NCBI GenBank assembly: GCA_021780585.1
Contig: JAJXYM010000313.1
Location: forward strand, 1 to 13,680
Length of the DNA: 13,680 nt
Direction of reading: 5' to 3'
From: Deltaproteobacteria bacterium
GTDB lineage: Bacteria > Desulfobacterota > Binatia > Binatales > Binataceae
The position numbers were made by a program, and so were the translations under genes. Shown piece after piece: positions 1 through 6,760 of the stretch (position 1 is its first letter; each line of letters opens with the position of its first letter). A model generated the notes under the pieces. The model saw nothing but the letters and a program-made list of their open reading frames with translations. It had not been told where the DNA came from and did not search any database.

Positions 1-2
1 AT

Positions 3-512
3 ACCACGGTGACCGCGACTCACGCTCGGCCCTATCTCGGCATGACCGTGCAGGCGATCTACGCCAACGATCAGCCGGGCCGAATCGTTACCGGGCTCGA
101 GGTCGTCAGCGTCGATCCGGGCGGGCCCGCCGCGCGCGCGGGCCTGCAAGGCCGCACCAAAATGAGTTCGCTGGGCGAAACCGGCGCGACCGCCGGAGCC
201 TTGCTGCCGCCGCTCGATATCGTCGTGATGCCGCTGCTGAAGCGGGCCGGCTCGCTCGGCCGGGGCGGCGATCTGATCGTCGCGATCGACGACAAGCGCG
301 TCACCGACAACCTCGATTTGCAGACCGCGCTCGCCCCGCTCAAGCCGGGCGATACGATCTATCTGACGGTGGTGCGCACGATGCCCGATCGGTCGATGGA
401 AACGCTCAAGCTGCCGCTCAAGCTCGGCGACGCGGCCAACGCGATCGCCAACGCCGCGACCGGCGCGCAAGCTCCCGGCGCCGCTTCGGCCGCGGCCCCC
501 GCCAGCCGCTAG
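3..512 (+). CDS. HtrA-like protein with C-terminal PDZ domain (5' truncated)
   Basis: The reading frame is open from the left edge, so this is the C-terminal part of a longer protein; a GTG at 9 is probably internal. The segment reads as a PDZ domain. A carboxylate-binding-loop-like PYLGM stretch opens it, then comes a strand ending in VDPGGPAARAGL, typical of HtrA/DegP-family PDZ domains. A GGDLIVAIDDKRVTD strand-turn and a DLQTALAPLKPGDTI helix-strand follow. A roughly 40-residue insertion (KMSSLGETG to KRAGSLG) separates the two halves, which is longer than usual. The protein ends in an Ala/Pro-rich tail of about 25 residues with no further domain. In the family, such PDZ domains follow a trypsin-like serine protease domain and act in the periplasm on misfolded proteins. 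The protease domain is outside the window, so peptidase activity is inferred. It could also be another PDZ protein. No terminator hairpin follows directly. Confidence 0.75.
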   Translation, partial: TTVTATHARPYLGMTVQAIYANDQPGRIVTGLEVVSVDPGGPAARAGLQGRTKMSSLGETGATAGALLPPLDIVVMPLLKRAGSLGRGGDLIVAIDDKRVTDNLDLQTALAPLKPGDTIYLTVVRTMPDRSMETLKLPLKLGDAANAIANAATGAQAPGAASAAAPASR

Positions 513-546
513 AACCAGCGCCGCGACGGCGAAATTCCGGGGTCAC

Positions 547-789
547 GCGCGCCGGGGACCGTGGATTGCCGGGTCAAGCCCGGCAATGACGGAACGCACG
601 GCCTCGCGCGCCGGGGGACCGTGTTCTGTCACCCTCGGGCTTGACCCGAGGGTCCACGACCGGCCTCGCGCGCCGGGGGACCGTGGATTGCCGGGTCAAG
701 CCCGGCAATGACGGAACGCACGGCCTCGCGCCTGGGGGGCGCGTTCTGTCACCCTCGGGCTTGAGCCGAGGGTCCACGACCGGTTGCGC
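547..789. repeat. two tandem ~120-bp units with four alternating palindromes (BIME-like)
   Basis: Two direct copies of about 120 bp lie here (about 551-671 and 672-789). Each carries two palindromes separated by a CCTCGCGCGCCGGGGGACCG-like spacer. The palindromes at 561-590 and 683-712 have arms TTGCCGGG/CCCGGCAA around a TCAAG loop. Those at 628-657 and 748-777 have arms ACCCTCGGG/CCCGAGGGT around CTTGA; the 748-777 copy has one arm mismatch next to the loop. Read on the minus strand, the first pair has the same plan as the second: GTCA, an arm, a CGGGCTTGACCCG-like core, an arm, then TCCAC. They are therefore one element in alternating orientation with compensating arm changes. This matches the organisation of REP/BIME intergenic repeats. 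No gene is seen in this stretch; ORFs across it have repeat-driven composition. Confidence 0.8.
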
Positions 790-820
790 GCGCGGGGCCG
801 TGCGGGCGCGCGCCCCCATC

Positions 821-829
821 TGCTATACT
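821..829 (+). promoter_or_regulatory. extended -10 promoter for the mfd operon
   Basis: TG at 821-822, one base, then TATACT at 824-829 form an extended -10 element (5 of 6 matches to TATAAT). No good -35 hexamer lies 16-18 bp upstream. Transcription would begin near 836, giving a leader of about 70 nt before the preferred mfd start. The same TGCTATA core precedes the DUF169 gene at 9627. This is a motif-based call without experimental support. Confidence 0.5.
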
Positions 830-843
830 GACGTTGTTGTCCG

Positions 844-860
844 CCCCGCCATGTGCGGGG
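844..860 (+). other. short hairpin in the mfd leader
   Basis: CCCCGC (844-849) and GCGGGG (855-860) are perfectly complementary around a 5-nt loop. The hairpin sits between the predicted transcription start near 836 and the GGGAGGA ribosome site at 884-890. It has no T-run, so it is not a terminator. A 6-bp stem in DNA this rich in G and C could be chance. Confidence 0.3.
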
Positions 861-905
861 ACGGATTTGTGCGTCTTTGCGACGGGAGGAACGGTTCGGC
901 CGACG

Positions 906-3900
906 GTGGAACGGAGTCTTCGAGAAGCGGCGAGCGAATTGCGGGCGCGGCTGGCGGCCAACCGCGAGCGGCGCTTTCCGATCATGGGCCTGAAGGGCGC
1001 GGCGAACGCGCTGATGCTGCGCGAAGCGGCGCTCGCGCTCGAGCGGCCGATCCTCGCGATCACTTCGCTGGCGAGCGAGGCCGAGGCGCTGGCGGGCGAG
1101 GTCGCGTTTTTCCTCGATCAGCCGGCCGCGACCGATCCGGCGCGCGCGCGCGCAAATCTGCTGCCCGCTCCCGAGGCGCGGCCGTTCGCGCAGGTGTCGC
1201 CGTCGCCGGACGTGCAGGCGGCGCAATTCGGCGCGCTGTTCGCGCTGTTGCGCGGATCGGCGCCGCTGATCGTCACGTCGGTCGAGGCGCTGATGACGCG
1301 GACGATTCCGCGGCCGGTGTTCGAGGAATCGATCACACGGCTGGCCGCCGCCGAGGCGATCGATCTGGAAGCGCTGACCGAGGCGCTCGCGGCGATGGGC
1401 TATCAGCGCGTGCCGCAGACCGAGGAGCCGGGCGACTTCAGCGTCCGCGGCGGCATCGTGGACGTCTTTTCGCCGCTGCATCACTATCCCGTCCGAATCG
1501 AGCTGGAAGACGATATCGTCACCTCGATTCGCCGCTTCGATCCGGCCAGCCAGCGCTCGCTCGGCGAAATCGACGAGGCGACGGTAATCCGCACCCGCCA
1601 GGTCCCGGCCGCAATCCTCCGCGATGCGCGGCTGATCGACCGCGTCGCGCTGCGCTGCGCCGAGATCGGGATGGTCCGCAAGGAGGCGGCCGAGCTGACC
1701 GAGACGCTCGAAAACGGCCTGCTGTTCCCCGGCGTCGAATTGATCACGCCGCTGATCCACGACGGCGGGCTGCAAACGATTTTCGACTACCTGCCCGCTA
1801 ATACGCTCGCCTGGATCGTCGATCCCGGCCGGATTTTGGGCGAGGCGCAGCGCTTCGCCGAGCGGGTCGCGGGGGAAGCGCAGGCGGCGCAGCAAAAGCC
1901 CGCCTTTTATCCGCCGCCCGAGGCGCTCTTTCTCGAGGTCGGCGAATTCGAACGGGCGCTCTCGGCGCTGACCGCGGTCGAAGTCGGATCGCTGGTGACG
2001 GTCGCGGCGCCGCGCGAGGGCTGGGCGCCGCCGATCGAAATCAGGGCTCAATCGAGCCTGCGGCTGGGCGCGACCGAGGCCAACGGCGGACGCGCCGCGC
2101 CCTCGTTCGAGCCGCTGGCGCGGGAATTGGCCGAAGTCATCCGCGGCCAGGGACGCGCCTTGATGATCGTCGAAGGGCCGAATCGCGCCGCCAGTCTGCG
2201 CCGCCATCTCGAAGCCTTCGAGCTCGCGGTCAACACCGAGTGCAAAAGTTTCGCCGAGATGCTCGAGTCGCCCGATTTCCGCCCGGTGATCATGGAGGGC
2301 GAAATCGCGACCGGAGCCGTACTGCAGCGCGACGGCCTGTACGTTTACGCCGAGGAGGATTTATTCGGCGAGCCGCGCGCGCGCCGGCGCGTCAACCGCA
2401 CCGGCAAGGCCGCCCTGCTCAATCTCGAGGAGCTGCGGCCCGACGATCTGGTGGTGCATATCGATCACGGAATCGGGCGCTACCGCGGCCTCAAGCATCT
2501 CAAGGTCGCCGACACCGAGGGGGATTTCCTGACGCTCGAATACGCCGGCAACGACACGATGTACGTGCCGGTCGAGCGGATCAACCTGGTGCAGCGCTAC
2601 GTCGGCGGCCAGGACAACGTCGAGCCGCGGCTCGATCGGCTGGGCGGCGGATCATGGGATCGCGTCAAGCGGCGCACGCGCCAGGCCGTGCTCGCGATGG
2701 CCTCCGAACTGCTGGATATTTACGCCGCGCGCGAAGTCGTCGACGGCCATGCCTTTCCCCATCCGGGCGCCGCCTACGAGGAATTCGCCGCGCGCTTCGA
2801 ATTCGAGGAGACGCCCGATCAGCAGGCCGCGATCGACGAAGTGATCCGCGACATGGCGCGGCCCAAGCCGATGGACCGGCTGATCTGCGGCGACGCCGGC
2901 TTCGGCAAGACCGAAGTTGCTTTGCGCGCGGCGTTCATCTGCGCAATGGACGGGCGGCAGGTCGCGCTGCTGGCGCCGACGACAATCCTCGCCGAACAGC
3001 ATTGGAGCAACTTCACCAGGCGCTTCAAGGATTATCCGGTGCGGGTCGAGATGGTCTCGCGGTTCCGCACGCCCAAGGAAAACAAGCGCGTGATCGAGGA
3101 CCTGCGGCGCGGCCTCGTCGATATCGTCATCGGCACCCATCGGCTGTTCCAGGGCGACGTCGAATTCCCGCGCCTGGGCCTGCTCATTATCGACGAGGAG
3201 CACCGCTTCGGCGTCGCCGACAAGGAGCGGATCAAGCGGATGCGCAAGCTGGTCGAGGCGCTGACGCTGACCGCCACGCCGATTCCGCGCACGCTGCATA
3301 TGGCGATGCTCGGGATTCGCGATCTGTCGGTGATTCAGACGCCGCCGCCGGCCCGTCAGGTGGTGCGGACCTTCGTCGCGCATTTCGACGACGGCCTGAT
3401 CCGCGACGTGATTCTGCGCGAGCTGAATCGCGGCGGCCAGGTCTTCTTCGTCCATAACCGGGTCGAAAATATCGAGTACATGGCGCGCCATATCCAGAAC
3501 CTCGTGCCCGAGGCGCGCATGGCGATCGCCCACGGCCAGATGAAGGAGCATGAGCTGGAAAAGGTGATGCGCGACTTTATCGAAAATCGCATCAACGTCC
3601 TGGTCTGCTCCGCGATTATCGAATCGGGCCTCGATATTCCCAACGCCAACACCATGATTATCAACCGCGCCGACCATTTCGGCCTCGCCCAGCTTTATCA
3701 GTTGCGCGGACGGGTCGGGCGCTCGAAACGCAAGGCCTACGCTTATCTGCTGATTCCCGGCGAACACATCATCACGCGCGACGCGAAAAAGCGGATCGAG
3801 GCGCTGCGCGAGCTGGTCGAGGCGGAAAGCGGCAGCGGGTTCAAGCTGGCGATGCGCGATCTCGAGCATCGCGGAGCCGGCAATCTGCTGGGACGCGAAC

Positions 3901-4484
3901 AGTCGGGGGAAATCGCCGCCGTCGGCTTCGAGCTATACACCGAGATGATGGAGCAGGCGATTCGCGAACTGCGCGGCGAGCCGGCCCAGCCCGACTTTGA
4001 GCCGGAACTGAAACTCGGCATCCCGGCCTATATTCCCGACAGCTTCGTGCCCGACGAAAACGAGCGGCTGGTGCTGTATCGGCGGATGGCGCGGGCGACG
4101 ACGACCGCCGATCTCGACGAGCTCCGCGACGAGTTGCGCGACCGCTTCGGTCCCGTGCCAACGCTGATCGAGAACCTGATCGCCGCGATGAACCTGCGGC
4201 GCACGATGAAGCGGATGTTGGTGCTGAGCGCGGCGGTCAAAGGCGCTCAGCTCGAAATCAAGTTCCATCCCGACGCGCCGCTGGAGACGGAAAAGCTGGT
4301 CGCGCTGGCGCGGGCCAATCAGGAAATGATGCGGCTTACGCCGTCCTATCTGGTGATCGTGCAAATCAAAACTGGCGAATATGAGCAAACCTTCGCCCAG
4401 ATTGCCAGCGTCTTGCAGGCCTTGGCGGCCTGTGAAAAGTTGGAGACGTGCGAGGAACGGCCGGTGGCGACGCTATTGAATTGA
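906..4484 (+). CDS. mfd: transcription-repair coupling factor Mfd
   Basis: Mfd is an ATP-dependent DNA translocase that displaces RNA polymerase stalled at lesions and recruits UvrA. From the chosen GTG the product is 1192 aa, close to the family's usual 1150-1200. Order of parts: a UvrB-like N-terminal module (about 1-350) with the hallmark VRGGIVDVFSP near residue 178; an RNA-polymerase-interacting domain (about 505-570) with DLVVHIDHGIGRYRGL; RecG-like helicase motor with Walker A GDAGFGKT near 661, DEEHRFG near 760, TATPIPRTL and the QLRGRVGR motif near 934; and a C-terminal TRCF domain (about 1030-1100) with ELKLGIPAYIPDSFVPDENE. Alternative in-frame starts are TTG 834 and TTG 867. TTG 834 lies at or before the predicted transcription start. 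GTG 906 follows GGGAGGA at 884-890, with a rather long 15-nt gap. It is the first gene of the run, 24 bp before the next. Confidence 0.97.
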   Translation: MERSLREAASELRARLAANRERRFPIMGLKGAANALMLREAALALERPILAITSLASEAEALAGEVAFFLDQPAATDPARARANLLPAPEARPFAQVSPSPDVQAAQFGALFALLRGSAPLIVTSVEALMTRTIPRPVFEESITRLAAAEAIDLEALTEALAAMGYQRVPQTEEPGDFSVRGGIVDVFSPLHHYPVRIELEDDIVTSIRRFDPASQRSLGEIDEATVIRTRQVPAAILRDARLIDRVALRCAEIGMVRKEAAELTETLENGLLFPGVELITPLIHDGGLQTIFDYLPANTLAWIVDPGRILGEAQRFAERVAGEAQAAQQKPAFYPPPEALFLEVGEFERALSALTAVEVGSLVTVAAPREGWAPPIEIRAQSSLRLGATEANGGRAAPSFEPLARELAEVIRGQGRALMIVEGPNRAASLRRHLEAFELAVNTECKSFAEMLESPDFRPVIMEGEIATGAVLQRDGLYVYAEEDLFGEPRARRRVNRTGKAALLNLEELRPDDLVVHIDHGIGRYRGLKHLKVADTEGDFLTLEYAGNDTMYVPVERINLVQRYVGGQDNVEPRLDRLGGGSWDRVKRRTRQAVLAMASELLDIYAAREVVDGHAFPHPGAAYEEFAARFEFEETPDQQAAIDEVIRDMARPKPMDRLICGDAGFGKTEVALRAAFICAMDGRQVALLAPTTILAEQHWSNFTRRFKDYPVRVEMVSRFRTPKENKRVIEDLRRGLVDIVIGTHRLFQGDVEFPRLGLLIIDEEHRFGVADKERIKRMRKLVEALTLTATPIPRTLHMAMLGIRDLSVIQTPPPARQVVRTFVAHFDDGLIRDVILRELNRGGQVFFVHNRVENIEYMARHIQNLVPEARMAIAHGQMKEHELEKVMRDFIENRINVLVCSAIIESGLDIPNANTMIINRADHFGLAQLYQLRGRVGRSKRKAYAYLLIPGEHIITRDAKKRIEALRELVEAESGSGFKLAMRDLEHRGAGNLLGREQSGEIAAVGFELYTEMMEQAIRELRGEPAQPDFEPELKLGIPAYIPDSFVPDENERLVLYRRMARATTTADLDELRDELRDRFGPVPTLIENLIAAMNLRRTMKRMLVLSAAVKGAQLEIKFHPDAPLETEKLVALARANQEMMRLTPSYLVIVQIKTGEYEQTFAQIASVLQALAACEKLETCEERPVATLLN

Positions 4485-4508
4485 CCGGCCGGCGCATCTG
4501 AATCCCCG

Positions 4509-5609
4509 ATGAAAAGATTAGCGGAAAAGCTGGTGCGGCCGGTGCGGCTCGCCGCCGTCGCGGCATTGTTGGCGGCGGGATGCAATACGATTAATTCGCT
4601 CAACCCCTTCGCTTCGTCCAAGAGCGGAACGGCGTCCGCCAACGCCCTATCGACGGAGCCGGCTCCCGATCCTGCCGAGGCCGCCTACGCCCCGCCGCCC
4701 GCGCCCGAAGTCCCCGGCACGACGATCGATACGGTCGTCGCCAGCGTCGACGGCGAGCCGATAACCTCGTCCGATATTCAGAATTTCAACGCGAAGAAAG
4801 CGCCCCCCGGAATGGGACCCAGTATCGCCGCCACCTCCGCCGATCCCAACGCGATCCTGAAAGCGATCATCACCCAGAAGATGCTCGAGAACGAAGCGGG
4901 CAAGTTCGCCGGCAAGGTCGATGACGACGAAGTCGATCGCTATATCCATAACGTCGAGGATCAGGCGCATATCACCGACGATCAGCTTCACGTCGAGCTG
5001 CAAAAACAGGGCATCAGCTACGACGACTTCCGCGCCAAGGTGCGCCGGCAAATCGAGGCGATGACCATGGTGGACCAGGAGGTGCGCCAGAAAATCGTCA
5101 TTCCGGAGAGCGATATCACGGCCTACTACAAGGCGCATCCGGACGAATTCATGGTCTCGAAGGAACAATACCGGCTGGCTCAGATTCTGATCGCCGTGCC
5201 GGCGGGAACGCCCCCGGATCAGGTCGCGAAACTGAGGAAAAAAGCGGAGAAAGTCCGTGCGCTCGCGGTCAAGAACGGAGATTTCGCGACGCTGGCGATG
5301 AAATATTCGGACGACGATTCGAAATCCAAGGGCGGCGAACTCGGCGATTTCGCTCCCGCCGACCTCAACGATCAGGTTCTGGCCGGAATTCGCGACCTGA
5401 AAACCGGCCAGATTTCGCCGGTGATTCAATCGAAGTACGGCTTCCATATCATCGACGTCGAGGAGCATCAGCAGCCCGGACTCAAACCGCTCAGCGAGGT
5501 CCACAATCAGATTCGCGACAAACTCACGACCGAACGCGCCAAGGATGAATTCCAGAAGTGGGTCGATACGGACCTGATCAAAGATCATTACGTCGAGACC
5601 GTTCAGTAG
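4509..5609 (+). CDS. lipoprotein SurA/PpiC-type peptidyl-prolyl isomerase
   Basis: This is a parvulin-type prolyl isomerase and chaperone for envelope proteins, probably anchored to a membrane facing the periplasm. The 366-aa product starts with a charged n-region and a hydrophobic stretch ending LLAAGC, a lipobox-like site with Cys25 as the lipidated residue and Asn at +2. A Ser/Ala/Pro-rich linker (about 30-72) follows. Then comes a SurA-N-like region (about 74-200) opening with VVASVDGEPITSSDI. A single parvulin domain (about 218-320) carries the family hallmarks FATLAMKYSDD, GGELGDFAP and SKYGFHIIDVEEH. A C-terminal helix (about 325-366) closes it, as in SurA. It has one parvulin domain where E. 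coli SurA has two. It lies 24 bp after mfd and overlaps the likely pdxA start, so co-transcription is likely. No clear Shine-Dalgarno is seen before ATG 4509. PrsA/PpiC-like naming is an alternative to SurA. Confidence 0.9.
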   Translation: MKRLAEKLVRPVRLAAVAALLAAGCNTINSLNPFASSKSGTASANALSTEPAPDPAEAAYAPPPAPEVPGTTIDTVVASVDGEPITSSDIQNFNAKKAPPGMGPSIAATSADPNAILKAIITQKMLENEAGKFAGKVDDDEVDRYIHNVEDQAHITDDQLHVELQKQGISYDDFRAKVRRQIEAMTMVDQEVRQKIVIPESDITAYYKAHPDEFMVSKEQYRLAQILIAVPAGTPPDQVAKLRKKAEKVRALAVKNGDFATLAMKYSDDDSKSKGGELGDFAPADLNDQVLAGIRDLKTGQISPVIQSKYGFHIIDVEEHQQPGLKPLSEVHNQIRDKLTTERAKDEFQKWVDTDLIKDHYVETVQ

Positions 5610-6694
5610 CCGCCAGCGGACGCGGCCCGGCGCCGCTGATCGCGATCAGCATGGGCGATCCGGCGGGAATCGGACCGGAAGTGATCCTGAAGGCGGCGGG
5701 CGCCCTCGGCCGGACCCACGATCGGCCCCGCCTGCTCGTGATTGGCGATTTTGGCGCGATGAAGGCGACCGCCGAACGCCTTGGCCATCATCTGCCGCAG
5801 CCGTATGAATGGGCGCCGGGACTGTCCGGAGTGTCCAATCCGACCGATCCAGGCGCCCCGACCGAGCCCCGATTCGCCCGCGCGAATCGGCTGGCCGTGC
5901 TCAGCGTCGGACGGCTCGCCGCGCGGTCGTATCGTCCCGGCCGGCCGACCGTCGCCGGCGCCGACGCCGCCTATCAATCTATTGTAACCGGCGCGCGGAT
6001 GGCGTTGGCGGGCGAGATCGACGCGCTGGTCACCGCGCCGATTAGCAAGGAATGGCTCAATCGCGCGGGCCATCGCTTCAACGGCCATTCGGAACTGCTC
6101 GCCGATCTCGCGGGCGTCCGGGAGTGGCGCATGATGTTCGCCGGCGAGCGGCTCAAGCTCGCGCTGGTGACGGTGCATATGCCGCTCGCGCAAGTCGCGG
6201 ACGCGCTGAGCAGCGCACGCGTTTACGGCACGATTCGTCTGCTCGCGGCCCATCTGCGCAATAATTTCGCGCTCGCCCAACCGCGCATCGCGGTGCTCGG
6301 CTTCAATCCGCATGCGGGCGAAAACGGTCTGTTCGGCGACGAGGAGCGGCGGGCGATTACGCCCGCTATCCGCCGCGCGCGACGGGCCGGAATCGACGCC
6401 TTCGGCCCGCTTGCGCCCGATACGGCCTTTATCCGCCAGGATGGCGAATTCGCCTTCGACGCCGCGGTCGCGATGTATCACGATCAGGGGCTGATCGCGC
6501 TCAAGACGCTCGAGTTCGATCGCGCGGTCAATATCACGCTGGGCCTGCCGTTCGTCCGTACCTCGCCCGATCATGGCACGGCGTTCGCGATCGCGGGCGC
6601 GGGAACGGCCGATCCGTCGAGCATGATCGCGGCGCTGAATTACGCCGCGCGCGCCGCGCGTCACGCCCGCGGCGGCGCCCGCCGCGCCGCCTGA
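5558..6694 (+). CDS. pdxA: 4-hydroxythreonine-4-phosphate dehydrogenase PdxA
   Basis: PdxA oxidises 4-phosphohydroxy-L-threonine with NAD(P) in the DXP-dependent vitamin B6 pathway; it is cytoplasmic and metal-dependent. With the GTG at 5558 the product is 378 aa against about 330 in E. coli. Family marks: ISMGDPAGIGPEVI (30-43), ALVTAPISKE (156-164), GHSELLA with His177, HMPL with His207, NPHAGE with His252, MYHDQGL with His308, and VNITLGLPFVRTSPDHGTA. His207, His252 and His308 have the same spacing as the three E. coli metal ligands. The start is uncertain. GTG 5558, after AAGGA at 5541, overlaps the upstream gene by 52 bp. CTG 5636 would follow that gene's stop. ATG 5651 would remove the conserved first strand PLIAIS. 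Residues 1-25 resemble nothing conserved, so the true start may be CTG 5636. The surA-pdxA pairing also occurs in the E. coli lptD-surA-pdxA-rsmA operon. Confidence 0.95.
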   Translation: MGRYGPDQRSLRRDRSVAASGRGPAPLIAISMGDPAGIGPEVILKAAGALGRTHDRPRLLVIGDFGAMKATAERLGHHLPQPYEWAPGLSGVSNPTDPGAPTEPRFARANRLAVLSVGRLAARSYRPGRPTVAGADAAYQSIVTGARMALAGEIDALVTAPISKEWLNRAGHRFNGHSELLADLAGVREWRMMFAGERLKLALVTVHMPLAQVADALSSARVYGTIRLLAAHLRNNFALAQPRIAVLGFNPHAGENGLFGDEERRAITPAIRRARRAGIDAFGPLAPDTAFIRQDGEFAFDAAVAMYHDQGLIALKTLEFDRAVNITLGLPFVRTSPDHGTAFAIAGAGTADPSSMIAALNYAARAARHARGGARRAA

Positions 6695-6760
6695 TGGCGC
6701 CCCCGGAGCGCTTGTCCCGCGACGGCGCCGCAAGGCACGATTAGACGGTACGAAGGTTCG

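Noticed and set aside
641..1801. Long plus-strand ORF overlapping the repeat and the start of mfd
   Set aside because: It is an Arg/Ala/Gly-rich shadow in another frame of mfd, extended leftward through the palindromic repeats. It has no family features.
696..2207. 503-codon minus-strand ORF opposite mfd
   Set aside because: It is antisense to clearly coding mfd sequence, is Arg-rich and reflects high GC at third positions.
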